Below, piece after piece: positions 44,472-53,165 of a stretch of DNA of 61,407 nucleotides. Each line of letters begins with the position of its first letter. Position 1 is the first letter of the stretch. Origin of the DNA: Lentisphaeria bacterium (GTDB taxonomy: Bacteria; Verrucomicrobiota; Lentisphaeria; Victivallales; Victivallaceae). Position numbers and translations under genes: made by a program. Under the pieces are notes generated by a model. It saw nothing but the letters and a program-made list of their open reading frames with translations, had not been told where the DNA came from and did no database searches. The stretch covers positions 1 to 61,407 of the forward strand of contig JAFTIA010000002.1 of NCBI GenBank assembly GCA_017457105.1, written 5' to 3'.

Positions 44472-44945
44472 ATGGAAAAAGTAACCAATATTACCGTAGC
44501 CGGACTGGGCGGTCAGGGCGTTTTGAAAGTAACGGATATTCTGGCGGAAGTGTTGTTTACCGCCGGATATGATGTTAAAAAGAGTGAAGTCCACGGCATG
44601 AGCCAGCGGGGAGGATCGGTTTCCAGCGAAGTCCGTTTCGGGAAACAGGTTTTCAGCCCCATGGTTCCGGAAGGGGAATCGGATATTCTGGCGGTATTGG
44701 AGCCTACACAGGTGGAAGTCAATGCTGCCAAACTCAAAAAAGACGGTGTCCTCATTACGCCGGAAGATCTGCCGCTGGATAAAGTGAGCAACCCCAAAGC
44801 CGCCAACATGATCTTTCTGGGAGCGATTGCCAAACATTTTGACCTGCCGGAAAATGTCTGGCTGGAACACATGCACGCCAATCTGCCAGCCAAAGTACAT
44901 GCGGTGAATGACGAAGCGTTCCGGCTGGGATATCTTGCCAAATAA
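44472..44945 (+). CDS. iorB: Indolepyruvate:ferredoxin oxidoreductase beta subunit
   Basis: A 157-residue partner of iorA, of the pyruvate/ketoisovalerate ferredoxin oxidoreductase gamma-domain fold. Motifs seen: NITVAGLGGQGVLKVTDILAEVLFTAGYDVKKSEVHGMSQRGGSVSSEVRFG (key GGQGV and EVHGMSQRGG). It is shorter than the roughly 200 residues of many IorB proteins but ends in a normal helix. It is translated directly after iorA and followed by a strong terminator. Confidence 0.92.
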   Translation: MEKVTNITVAGLGGQGVLKVTDILAEVLFTAGYDVKKSEVHGMSQRGGSVSSEVRFGKQVFSPMVPEGESDILAVLEPTQVEVNAAKLKKDGVLITPEDLPLDKVSNPKAANMIFLGAIAKHFDLPENVWLEHMHANLPAKVHAVNDEAFRLGYLAK

Positions 44946-44965
44946 AATTCAGCAGGATACTGCAA

Positions 44966-45001
44966 AAAAGATCCGTTCAGCAATGAGCGGATCTTTTTTT
45001 T
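44966..45001 (+). terminator. Strong terminator after iorB
   Basis: AAAAAGATCCGTTCA-like arm, loop GCAA, TGAGCGGATCTTTTTTTT arm; the stem is about 14 bp with one G-T-type pair. It is nearly symmetric, so it can also end the convergent rhamnosidase transcript. Confidence 0.9.
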
Positions 45002-45008
45002 ACAGCAA

Positions 45009-47210
45009 TCAGATTTCCAAAGCGTGCGAACCGGAGGAAAGCGGGATCTCCGGCTTTCCGGGCAAGGCAAGGACACCGGACACACCTTCCGGGAAGTCGA
45101 TTTCAAAAGCGATTTTCCCCTCCCCTGTTTTCTGCCAGGATATTGAAATCATCCCCCCCGGAGTACGGCGTGCGGCCTTTGCCCATGTCAGGTCTTCCGG
45201 AATAGCAGGGCTGATCCGGATAAAACGGAACCCCGGCTTATCCAGTTCCGGAGAAAGTCCGGCAAGATCACGCATCATCCAGTAGGCAATGCTGCCGAAC
45301 ATGATGTGACAGTGGGACTTCTGGCTGTCCCAACTTTCCCGGAGAGCCGTTGCCCCGTCAAGGACCCATGCCGCCCAGCCGGGGACTTGCTCCTGTGTTG
45401 CAACTTTGTACGCCGACTCCGCATACCCGTGCCGGGAAAGGACGGGAAGAACATATTTTGTCCCGGCGATCCCCAGATACGCCTGATAATCATGTTCTTT
45501 CAATGCTTCATCCAATTTTGCCGCCGCCAGCGGGATCCGGTCTTCCGGGCATAAGCCGAATTCAATGGCCAAGACCTGCGCCGTCGGTTCACCTTTCCCG
45601 TAAACACCATTGCCCCGATAAAATTCCCGCTCAAAAGCTCCGGCAATTTCCAAAGCAAGCTTACGGAAAAATTCTGCATCTGACTTTTCCTGAAGCAGTT
45701 CTGCCGCCCACAAAGCTGCCCGGACATGGGCATAATAATATGCCGTCAGCACCAGCCGGTCATCCGTCTTCAACTCCAGTTTGTAGTGGCTCCAATCCCC
45801 CAGACCGCAGGACAGAATATGATCCTGTGCCATATTCCGGAAATGATCGATCAAAAGTTTCATGTTGGGATAGAATTTCCGGACAGTATCCTCCTCCCCG
45901 CTGAACCGGTACACCGCCTGAACGATCCCCGGAAGAACATAGTCAAAAAATGCCCCGTTCCCCCAGTTGAATCCCCAGCCGGAAGTGGGCACGATCCCGG
46001 GCAGAGCCCCGGAAGGCCGCTGGCTGTCCGCCACATTCTGCAACCATCCGGCATAGACGGGAGCCATATCAAACATGGACAACCCGGCCTCCACTGCACA
46101 ATGAGCATCCCCGGTCCACCCCAGTTTTTCCCGATGGGGACAATCCGTGGGATACCCCGGAAAATTGGCGACATAGGAGTTGACAGTACACTCAAAAATT
46201 TTATTCAGCATATCATTGGAGCAGGAGAAGGTGCCGATCCGGTCAGCGGCCGCAGAAAGACTTTCTGCCGTGACCGATTCTATTTGCACCTTGCCTTCCA
46301 GCTGGATCCCGATATACCGGAATCCGTGCCAGACAAAATCCGGAGCCCAATTTTCTCCGTCGGGATCGCCTTTCAAAATATAAACATCAGTTTGAAAATC
46401 CGCCTCGCTGCAAAAAATCCTGTTATGGTCCATAAAAAGGGAACCATCTTCCCGCAACCGGTCGGAAAAAATCATCTTCACCTGCGCACCTGCTTCGCCT
46501 TTTACCCGGATCCGGGCACGCCCGGCAAGGATCTTTCCTGCATCCCAAACGCCGGTGGAAATTTCGACAGCCTCAAGCGATTCCACCACTTTCACGCCGG
46601 AAAAAGTTTCTTTCTCCAATACACCGCCCGGCTCCGGCACGATCACACTTTTGCGCCATGCGGAATCATCATATCCCGGCAGAGTCCAGTTCCCCAACTC
46701 TTTCCGGGCATCATAAAACTCCCCGGTCATCAACCCATCCCGGACAAGAGGGCCATCAAGAGTTACCTTCCAGGATGGATCACTTTTCAAAAGCAGTTCG
46801 TCATCTGCATGGATCTCCAGAAGAAGTTTCGGATAATCCCGCCAGGAAACCCGGTCAAAATGCCAGTGGCCATGTGTCCAGCTTTCATACCATCCGGTCC
46901 CAAGTTTTACGCCGATGGCATTCCGGCCCTTTTGCAAATACGGCAAAACATCCCATTCAAGGAAGCGGACTCTTTTATCATAGTGCGTAAAAGACGGAGC
47001 CAATTCCCGGTCCCCCACCCGTTTCCCGTTGATATAGAGAACAAAATATCCCAAACCGCAAATCCGGATCGTTGCAGACTTTGCCGATCCGTCAAAATCA
47101 AATTCCCGGCGGAAATACGGCGCCGGTAAAACAGGTACAAAACAGTTGATGTGGTCATCTCCTGATCCGATCCATCGCCCTTCCCCGAAATAGGTACTGC
47201 CAAAATCCAT
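45009..47210 (-). CDS. Glycoside hydrolase family 78 alpha-L-rhamnosidase
   Basis: Removes terminal L-rhamnose from plant or bacterial glycans and flavonoid glycosides. About 733 residues, with beta-sandwich domains first (LYINGKRVGDRELAPSFTHYDKRVRF, then GTGWYESWTHGHWHF), then the (alpha/alpha)6 catalytic barrel with the family hallmark DCPHREKLGWTGDAH and later HYKLELKTDDRLVLTAYYY and GTKYVLPVLSRHG. No signal peptide, so it acts inside the cell on imported sugars. The start is one of two adjacent ATG codons placed 5-8 bases after AAGGAG; I chose the second (47208-47210). The upstream gene on the same strand is a hydroxyacid dehydrogenase 12 bases away. Confidence 0.92.
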   Translation of the reverse strand: MDFGSTYFGEGRWIGSGDDHINCFVPVLPAPYFRREFDFDGSAKSATIRICGLGYFVLYINGKRVGDRELAPSFTHYDKRVRFLEWDVLPYLQKGRNAIGVKLGTGWYESWTHGHWHFDRVSWRDYPKLLLEIHADDELLLKSDPSWKVTLDGPLVRDGLMTGEFYDARKELGNWTLPGYDDSAWRKSVIVPEPGGVLEKETFSGVKVVESLEAVEISTGVWDAGKILAGRARIRVKGEAGAQVKMIFSDRLREDGSLFMDHNRIFCSEADFQTDVYILKGDPDGENWAPDFVWHGFRYIGIQLEGKVQIESVTAESLSAAADRIGTFSCSNDMLNKIFECTVNSYVANFPGYPTDCPHREKLGWTGDAHCAVEAGLSMFDMAPVYAGWLQNVADSQRPSGALPGIVPTSGWGFNWGNGAFFDYVLPGIVQAVYRFSGEEDTVRKFYPNMKLLIDHFRNMAQDHILSCGLGDWSHYKLELKTDDRLVLTAYYYAHVRAALWAAELLQEKSDAEFFRKLALEIAGAFEREFYRGNGVYGKGEPTAQVLAIEFGLCPEDRIPLAAAKLDEALKEHDYQAYLGIAGTKYVLPVLSRHGYAESAYKVATQEQVPGWAAWVLDGATALRESWDSQKSHCHIMFGSIAYWMMRDLAGLSPELDKPGFRFIRISPAIPEDLTWAKAARRTPGGMISISWQKTGEGKIAFEIDFPEGVSGVLALPGKPEIPLSSGSHALEI

Positions 47211-47222
47211 CATTATCACTCC

Positions 47223-48179
47223 TTATGATACAACATTGACCGGCGTTCCCGCCTGAAATTTTGATACATTTTCCACCGTAACAGCCAACAGCCGCTTTCT
47301 GGCCTCCACCGCCGCCCACGCCAAATGCGGCGTGATCAGCATATTGGGGGCAGACAATAACGGATTATCGGAAGTCGGCGGCTCCGCGGACAACACATCT
47401 GCCGCCGCTCCCGCAAGATGCCCTGTCTGCAACGCATCAGCCAGTGCCGATTCATCCACCAGAGGGCCGCGGGCGGTATTGATAAGGTAACTGGCGTTTT
47501 TCATCCGCCGCAAAAAGTCCGCATCAACAAGATTTTTTGTTTCCGCCGTAAGAGGGCAGTGAAGCGTGACAAAATCAGCTTGCTCCAGCATTTCATTCAT
47601 GGATACCTGCCTGACGCCATCCATTTGCACCTTGCCCGGCGAATGAGGCACGGCAAGAACATTCATCCCGAACCCCAGAGCGATTTGCGCACAAGTCTGC
47701 CCGATCCTGCCGAAGCCCACGATCCCAAGCGTCTTCCCTGCCAATTCGTGCAGAGGAGAAAGGGTATAGGAAAAATCCGGACAAGCCGCCCATTTTCCGG
47801 CATGGACACTTGCGGAATGAGTGTGGACCTGACTCATCCATTCCAGAATAAAACCAAAGACAAGCTGTGCCACAGAGTTGCTGCTGTACGCAGGAACATT
47901 GCAGACAGTGATCCCGAAAGCTCCGGCGGCCTCCACATCAACAATATTATACCCGGTAGCAAGAACTCCGATCATCCGGAGCTCCGGAAGTTGCGCCATT
48001 TCAGTTTTACCGATCACCGTTTTATTCGTCAGCACGATCCGGGCACCGGCCGCCCGGGCAACCACACATTCCGGCGGAGTCCTGTCAAACACTTCGACAT
48101 TCCCCAACTTTTTCAGTTCATCCCAGTCCAAATCACCGGGATTGGCAGTGTATCCATCCAAAACAACGATCTTATCCAT
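47223..48179 (-). CDS. D-2-hydroxyacid dehydrogenase (glycerate dehydrogenase-like)
   Basis: A 318-residue NAD-dependent reductase. It has an N-terminal substrate domain with LRMIGVLATGYNIVDVEAA, the nucleotide loop LGIVGFGRIGQTCAQIA, the catalytic Arg in LINTARGPLVDESAL, the Glu region and the His in ITPHLAWAAVEAR. Related proteins reduce hydroxypyruvate or other 2-oxo acids. It is the first gene of a two-gene unit with the rhamnosidase, but L-rhamnose catabolism genes are otherwise not present in the window, so a joint pathway is not proven. Confidence 0.88.
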   Translation of the reverse strand: MDKIVVLDGYTANPGDLDWDELKKLGNVEVFDRTPPECVVARAAGARIVLTNKTVIGKTEMAQLPELRMIGVLATGYNIVDVEAAGAFGITVCNVPAYSSNSVAQLVFGFILEWMSQVHTHSASVHAGKWAACPDFSYTLSPLHELAGKTLGIVGFGRIGQTCAQIALGFGMNVLAVPHSPGKVQMDGVRQVSMNEMLEQADFVTLHCPLTAETKNLVDADFLRRMKNASYLINTARGPLVDESALADALQTGHLAGAAADVLSAEPPTSDNPLLSAPNMLITPHLAWAAVEARKRLLAVTVENVSKFQAGTPVNVVS

Positions 48180-48240
48180 AAAAAACCTCTCTTTTCCAGC
48201 TTAATATGCCTTCAAAAAAAGAGAATGCAAGAGGTTTTTA

Positions 48241-48269
48241 TTGGCGAAGAAAAAAATACATGCTATATT
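48241..48269 (+). promoter_or_regulatory. Promoter placed immediately before the oppD start codon
   Basis: TTGGCG (48241-48246), 17-base spacer ending in TGC, TATATT (48264-48269). The predicted transcription start (about 48276) is only about 3 bases before the ATG at 48279, so the transcript would be nearly leaderless. No ribosome binding site is present. Confidence 0.5.
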
Positions 48270-48278
48270 ATTTATATT

Positions 48279-49274
48279 ATGGAATTATTGCAGGTAAAAG
48301 ATCTTCATATCGGCTTCCGGTCCGGCAAAAAAGTGCTGTCCATGGTTGACGGTGTATCCTTTTCTGTTGCGCCCGGAGAGATTTTGTCGCTGGTCGGTGA
48401 ATCCGGCTGCGGCAAAAGCATCTCCTGCCTTGCCCTGACGGGACTCCTGCCCAAATCTGCGGCGGAAGTTTCTGCAAACAGTATCCTTTTTCAGGGGCAG
48501 GAACTTGCAGGAGCGCCCAACAGGCAGCTTCGCAAAGTCCGGGGGGCCGGTATTGCCTATATTTTTCAGGAACCTTCTGCTTCGCTGAACCCTGTATTCC
48601 GTGTAGGAGAACAGATTGCCGAAGTTCTGGAACTTCACCGTCCGGATGTGAAGGATATCAGAGGAGAAGTCGTCCGGCTGCTGAAGCTGGTCGGCATCCC
48701 TGCCCCGGAGAGCCGGATCGATGCCTATGCTCATGAACTCTCCGGAGGCATGCAGCAGCGTATCATGATCGCCATGGCACTGGCGGGCAACCCGGCACTT
48801 CTCATTGCTGATGAACCCACAACGGCACTGGATGTGACCATTCAGGCACAGATCCTTGACCTCATTGATGAAATGCGGAAAACGCATCACATGGGGGTGA
48901 TCCTCGTAACACACAATCTGGGGATCGTGGCGGAAACGGCGGACAGAGTTGCAGTCATGTATGCAGGGCGGATTGTGGAAACCTCTCCGGTAAAAGATCT
49001 TTTGCAGAATCCGGCACATCCTTATACAAGAGCTCTTTTGTCTGCCGTCCCCCATCCGGGTATGCCGGACGGACCTCTGGCAACGATCCGGGGCAGTGTC
49101 CCGACACCGGGGAATTATCCGGCAGGATGCCGTTTTTTCGGCAGATGCAGTCACTGTGATCACCTGCCGCCGGAACTTCAGAAAAAGTGCGAATTTGAAA
49201 TTCCGCCCACACAGGAAATCCGTCCGGACCATTTCTGTGCCTGCCACGCCCCGCAAACGGAAGGTGAAAAATGA
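48279..49274 (+). CDS. Oligopeptide/dipeptide ABC transporter ATP-binding protein (OppD/DppD type)
   Basis: A 331-residue ATPase. Walker A GESGCGKSISCLALTG, Q loop FQEPSASLNPVF, signature HELSGGMQQRIMIAMALAG and Walker B LLIADEPTTALDVT. The C-terminal oligopeptide-transporter extension has HPYTRALLSAVPHPG and the Cys cluster CRFFGRCSHC ... CEF characteristic of OppD. The start ATG 48279 is chosen because the alignment of OppD proteins begins with this L-x-V-x-D-L; there is no ribosome binding site. The matching permease-type gene is about 38 kb away at 8670-9587. It is translationally coupled to a TPR gene (ATGA). Confidence 0.93.
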   Translation: MELLQVKDLHIGFRSGKKVLSMVDGVSFSVAPGEILSLVGESGCGKSISCLALTGLLPKSAAEVSANSILFQGQELAGAPNRQLRKVRGAGIAYIFQEPSASLNPVFRVGEQIAEVLELHRPDVKDIRGEVVRLLKLVGIPAPESRIDAYAHELSGGMQQRIMIAMALAGNPALLIADEPTTALDVTIQAQILDLIDEMRKTHHMGVILVTHNLGIVAETADRVAVMYAGRIVETSPVKDLLQNPAHPYTRALLSAVPHPGMPDGPLATIRGSVPTPGNYPAGCRFFGRCSHCDHLPPELQKKCEFEIPPTQEIRPDHFCACHAPQTEGEK

Positions 49275-49873
49275 AAAACAGCCGCCAAATACTGATGATC
49301 ACCTGCCTGAGTTTTGTGGTGCTGATGACGGCAATTCTGGTGGTATCCTATCGCCCCGCCTTCACACAGGCTCACACACGGGTGTGCACCCCCAGCGCAG
49401 CACAAATGCGGAATGAAAGACTTCTTCACCAGTTGGGACGGGCTTATGCAAATATGGATAAAGGTGATTTTGCAACAGCCGAAAGAGATTTGCTGCAAAT
49501 CCTCAAAGAGCGGCCGACACACTCTATGGCAATGCAGTTGCTTGGGCATGTTTACTACCGGGCAGAACGCTACAAAGATGCCGAAAAAATATATCGGGAA
49601 ATGATTCAAAACAATGAATTTGATGCATCTGCATACAATAATCTCGGGCAGGTTTTGAGCAGGCAGGGACGGCACAAGGAAGCATTGACAGAACTGGAGC
49701 ACGCCAGGAGCCTCAATCCCGGCAATATGACTGTTTATATCAATTTATCTGTAGTCTATGCGGCATTGAACCAGCATGAAAAGGCACGGGACATGTTTAT
49801 GGCGGCACACCGGCAGCTTTTGGAAAAACAGCGAAAAACACAATCCGCCCCGGGAGAATTGCGGTATGAGTAA
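49271..49873 (+). CDS. Membrane-anchored TPR protein
   Basis: A 200-residue protein with one N-terminal hydrophobic helix (about 7-25) and at least four tetratricopeptide units: LGRAYANMDKGDFATAERDLLQILKERP, LLGHVYYRAERYKDAEKIYREMI, NNLGQVLSRQGRHKEALTELEHARSLNP and NLSVVYAALNQHEKARDMF. It probably projects into the periplasm. It overlaps oppD by 4 bases and mutL by 8 bases, so it sits in a tightly coupled three-gene unit with unlike partners. Confidence 0.82.
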   Translation: MKNSRQILMITCLSFVVLMTAILVVSYRPAFTQAHTRVCTPSAAQMRNERLLHQLGRAYANMDKGDFATAERDLLQILKERPTHSMAMQLLGHVYYRAERYKDAEKIYREMIQNNEFDASAYNNLGQVLSRQGRHKEALTELEHARSLNPGNMTVYINLSVVYAALNQHEKARDMFMAAHRQLLEKQRKTQSAPGELRYE

Positions 49874-51740
49874 AATTTTTGTCATGCCGGAACATTTGAG
49901 CAACCGGATCGCGGCGGGAGAAGTAATCGAGCGTCCGGCATCCGTTGTCAAGGAATTGGTGGAAAACGCTATTGATGCCGGAGCCACCAGAATCACCGTC
50001 CGGGTGGAACAGGCGGGGAGCCGACTGATCCAGGTCAGCGACAACGGGTGCGGTATGGATGCAGAAGATGCGCTGCTCTGCCTGGAGCAGCACGGCACCA
50101 GCAAATTGAAGTCGGAAGAAGATATGACCCGGATCATGACGCTGGGTTTTCGCGGGGAGGCTATTCCTTCCATTGCTTCCATTTCCCGCATGACCATAGA
50201 AACAAGACAACCCTCCAGTGTGGAAGGGATCAAAGTCACGGTGGAAGGCGGCCACCGGAAAGAAGCCGCACCCGCCGGATGCCCGCCGGGGACGACTTTT
50301 ACCATCCGGGATCTCTTTTTCAATGTTCCTGCAAGAAAAAAATTTTTGAAGTCCGCCCCCACAGAACAGCAGCATATAGAGGAAACCATTCTGCTTCTGG
50401 CATTGCCGCACCCGGAAATCAGTTTTGAATTGATTTCAGACGGGCGGATTTCTGTCCAATCTCCGGGGGACACCTCCATCAACGCCCGGCTCCGGGCCTT
50501 TTTCGGGCGGAATTTTGCCAGTCAAATGCTTCCCGTGGAGCACCGTGAAGAAGGAATGATCATCCATGGTTTTATCGGAGCTCCCGGCTTTGCCAGACCG
50601 ACCAGAAGGGAACAGCGGCTTTTTGTCAACGACCGGGCCGTGGACTCTCCGGCATTATACAGAGGTGTCCGCGATGGCTACGGGGCTCTGGCGGAACACG
50701 GCAAATATCCCCCCTGCATCCTGTTTATCCAAATCGATCCGGAAGAGGTGGATGTCAATGTTCATCCCGCCAAACGGGAGATCCGTTTCCGCCGGGAATA
50801 TGTTGTTTCAAGAGCCGTCAGCACAGCGGTTGCCGCCGCATTGCACGGTCCGGAAGCACGGCCGCAAAGCGTACTGGATCCCCGGATCCCCATTGAGCCA
50901 TTGCTTGCCGGAGCAGGCGTAACTTACACGCCGCACCCGGAAACACCGGATCTTTTTCTGCCGGAAGCCCCCCCGCAGGAGCAGATGCCGAAAGAAAATC
51001 CCCCCGCCCGGAAAAAAACGGAATTGACAGATATTCCCGGACTTTCTCTGCCGGGGCTCGACCGGCCTCCCGTATCCGCCGGATTGGAACAGACAGCCCC
51101 CATCCCCGAAAAAACGGCAGAAGAATTGGAACCCCTGAAACCCATCAAACCGGTTCCGGTTTTTCAGGGGGACTGGCCGACGGAAGTTCTCGGAATACTG
51201 GATGCCACTTATATATTGGCAAAAAGTGCCGCCGGCTTGGTATTGATCGATCAGCACGCCGCCCATGAACGGATCATGTTTGAAAAACTTCTGCGGGAAT
51301 CGGATCAGGGAGGCATGAAACAGCCGCTTCTCCTGCCGGTCACGCTGGATCTGCCCAAACCGGCAGCCGCCATGCTGCTGCGTACCCGGGCGTGGTTTGA
51401 AAAACTGGGGTTTGATATCGAAGATATGGGCGGCAATACGGTGATGCTGAACGCCATCCCCACCACGCTCGGCACTGGCAATCTTGAAAATCTTTTACTG
51501 GATACCTTGAGTGAACTGGCGGAAGAAGCCGCGGCCCGGATCCCGCTGGAACGGGAACATGTGGCCCGTGCGGCATGCCGGGCGGCGATCAAAGCCGGGG
51601 ATGTGCTGACCATTCCCATGGCGGAAAAATTACTGGAAGATCTTGCGGCATGTCAGCGGGGGATGCTTTGCCCCCACGGACGGCCCACTATGATCACCTT
51701 TACCATCCAAGAATTGGCTCGCAGATTCGGCAGAAAATGA
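49866..51740 (+). CDS. mutL: DNA mismatch repair protein MutL (endonuclease type)
   Basis: A 624-residue GHKL ATPase that links MutS to strand incision. N-terminal ATPase: RIAAGEVIERPASVVKELVENAIDAGA, VSDNGCGM and TLGFRGEA. A proline-rich linker (about 355-440) follows. The C-terminal domain carries the metal endonuclease motif DQHAAHERIMFE (DQHAx2Ex4E), ACRAAIKAGD and CPHGRP, so it is the nicking type found in bacteria without MutH. The start at 49866 lies inside the previous gene's last codons. mutS is 4.7 kb downstream. Confidence 0.96.
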   Translation: MSKIFVMPEHLSNRIAAGEVIERPASVVKELVENAIDAGATRITVRVEQAGSRLIQVSDNGCGMDAEDALLCLEQHGTSKLKSEEDMTRIMTLGFRGEAIPSIASISRMTIETRQPSSVEGIKVTVEGGHRKEAAPAGCPPGTTFTIRDLFFNVPARKKFLKSAPTEQQHIEETILLLALPHPEISFELISDGRISVQSPGDTSINARLRAFFGRNFASQMLPVEHREEGMIIHGFIGAPGFARPTRREQRLFVNDRAVDSPALYRGVRDGYGALAEHGKYPPCILFIQIDPEEVDVNVHPAKREIRFRREYVVSRAVSTAVAAALHGPEARPQSVLDPRIPIEPLLAGAGVTYTPHPETPDLFLPEAPPQEQMPKENPPARKKTELTDIPGLSLPGLDRPPVSAGLEQTAPIPEKTAEELEPLKPIKPVPVFQGDWPTEVLGILDATYILAKSAAGLVLIDQHAAHERIMFEKLLRESDQGGMKQPLLLPVTLDLPKPAAAMLLRTRAWFEKLGFDIEDMGGNTVMLNAIPTTLGTGNLENLLLDTLSELAEEAAARIPLEREHVARAACRAAIKAGDVLTIPMAEKLLEDLAACQRGMLCPHGRPTMITFTIQELARRFGRK

Positions 51741-51811
51741 GTAAAAAAATGTCTGCCGGAGAAAAAAACAGAAAATTTTCAAAAAAAATTGCATTTTTTC
51801 AAAAAAATGAG

Positions 51812-51839
51812 TTGAAAAATATAGATTTGCGTGTATATT
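51812..51839 (+). promoter_or_regulatory. Promoter of the ribosomal alpha-operon
   Basis: TTGAAA (51812-51817), 16-base spacer, TATATT (51834-51839). It predicts a start near 51846 and a leader of about 175 bases before rpmJ. Confidence 0.6.
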
Positions 51840-51845
51840 TCCTAA

Positions 51846-52021
51846 AATAAAAATCTTCAGGATGTTTCCGGTTGAGGCATATCGCAATTCCACCGCTCGT
51901 GCGGAAATCGGAGCTCCAGGACGGCTTAGTGTGTGCGGTTTCACCTGATTTTCAGGAGAAACGGCGGATACTGGGTTTTTGTTTTGTGTAAAAATCATCA
52001 AAAACAACGGATGGAGAAGAC
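51846..52021 (+). other. Structured leader of the rpmJ-rpsM-rpsK-rpoA-rplQ operon
   Basis: It has two hairpins: CCGC-TCGT-GCGG (about 51891-51904), and GTTTC-ACCTGA-TTT-TCAGG-A-GAAAC (51938-51962). It ends with the ATGGAGAAG ribosome-binding region of rpmJ. The length and folding fit a ribosomal-protein autoregulatory leader, but I cannot tie it to a known family. Confidence 0.4.
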
Positions 52022-52138
52022 ATGAAAGTCAGAGCTTCGGTAAAGCGCAGATGTGAATTCTGCCAGATCATCAAGCGTAACGGTGTTATCCGGGTCATTT
52101 GCTCCCGTGATGCCCGCCACAAACAGAGACAGGGTTAA
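52022..52138 (+). CDS. rpmJ: 50S ribosomal protein L36
   Basis: A 38-residue protein starting [19 protein letters not shown] and ending RHKQRQG, with the zinc-ribbon type C-x2-C, then C-x4-H spacing (CEFC ... CSRDARH). GGAGAAG lies before the ATG. It opens the ribosomal cluster, directly before rpsM, as in many bacteria. Confidence 0.95.
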   Translation: MKVRASVKRRCEFCQIIKRNGVIRVICSRDARHKQRQG

Positions 52139-52167
52139 TCAATTTTTAAGATAAGGACAGGAATTCT

Positions 52168-52563
52168 ATGCCTCGTATCATCGGTATTGACATCCCCGGC
52201 AACAAGCGGATCGAATATTCTCTCCGCTACATCTACGGCATCGGCCCGGCAAAAGCGCTGGAGATCATTGAAAAACTGAACATTGACCGCAACATCAAAG
52301 CGCAGGATCTGACCAGTGAGCAGATCGGTGCCATCAACAGCATGCTCCAGAACGACATGGTCGTGGAAGGCGAACTCCGTCGCGTGATCGCCGCCGACAT
52401 CCGTCGTCTGCAGCAGATCAACAGCTATCGCGGCATGCGTCACCGGCGCAATCTGCCGTGCCATGGTCAGCGGACCAAGACCAACGCCCGTACCCGTAAG
52501 GGCAAGAAGGTCACCATCGGCGCTATCCGCGATAAGACAGAACGTCGCTTGGCGGCGAAGTAA
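52168..52563 (+). CDS. rpsM: 30S ribosomal protein S13
   Basis: A 131-residue head protein of the small subunit that contacts 23S rRNA (bridge B1) and the P-site tRNA. PRIIGIDIPGNKRIEYSLRYIYGIG at the start (helix-two-turn-helix) and YRGMRHRRNLPCHGQRTKTNARTRKG at the end are fully typical. GGACAGGA precedes the ATG. Confidence 0.97.
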   Translation: MPRIIGIDIPGNKRIEYSLRYIYGIGPAKALEIIEKLNIDRNIKAQDLTSEQIGAINSMLQNDMVVEGELRRVIAADIRRLQQINSYRGMRHRRNLPCHGQRTKTNARTRKGKKVTIGAIRDKTERRLAAK

Positions 52564-52628
52564 GCGATCACCGCTAAAAGAATCGCTTAACCGAAAAACA
52601 GAGTTCAATTATCAGGGAAATAATAATC

Positions 52629-53069
52629 ATGGCTGAAGAACAAGTGAACACCAATGCCGCTGAAGCCCCGGCCGCGGTCGAAACCGCCGCCCGTGAGAAC
52701 AAGCGTGCAAAGACCGGCCGGTTTATCCAGTCCGGTATCGCATATGTGCTGGCGACGTTCAACAACACCAAAGTTACTTTTACGGATATGCACGGCAATG
52801 TCCTCTGCTGGTCCACCGGCGGGAAGAACGGGTTCAAGGGATCCCGCAAGAGCACCGCTTATGCGGCGCAGGTCATTGCCGGTGATGCTGCCAAGAAAGC
52901 GCAGCTTTTCGGGATGAAAGAAGTTGAAGTCCGCATCAAGGGGCCGGGTGCCGGTCGTGAATCCGCAGTGCGCGGTATTGCCGCTGCCGGTCTTGAAGTC
53001 GTGGCGATCAAAGATATCACTCCCGTTCCGCACAATGGCTGCCGCCCCCCCAAGCGGCGTCGTGTCTGA
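52629..53069 (+). CDS. rpsK: 30S ribosomal protein S11
   Basis: A 146-residue platform protein. The conserved core is [46 protein letters not shown] (key NNTKVTFTD and [14 protein letters not shown]), then [17 protein letters not shown] and [18 protein letters not shown]. It carries an extra alanine/glutamate-rich N-terminal stretch of about 25 residues. rpsD, which normally stands between rpsK and rpoA, is missing here. Confidence 0.97.
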   Translation: MAEEQVNTNAAEAPAAVETAARENKRAKTGRFIQSGIAYVLATFNNTKVTFTDMHGNVLCWSTGGKNGFKGSRKSTAYAAQVIAGDAAKKAQLFGMKEVEVRIKGPGAGRESAVRGIAAAGLEVVAIKDITPVPHNGCRPPKRRRV

Positions 53070-53165
53070 TTGCTCTTCCGGGACTTGGCCGGGCTGGGGA
53101 AGGTACGCTTGGCCGATTTGTTCGATTTGTATGTTTTGATAGCATAATAATATTGGAGGAAGAAT

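Noticed and set aside
53070..53165. Hidden small gene or rpsD remnant between rpsK and rpoA
   Set aside because: Only 96 bases, with no frame resembling S4 and no start with a ribosome binding site except that of rpoA.
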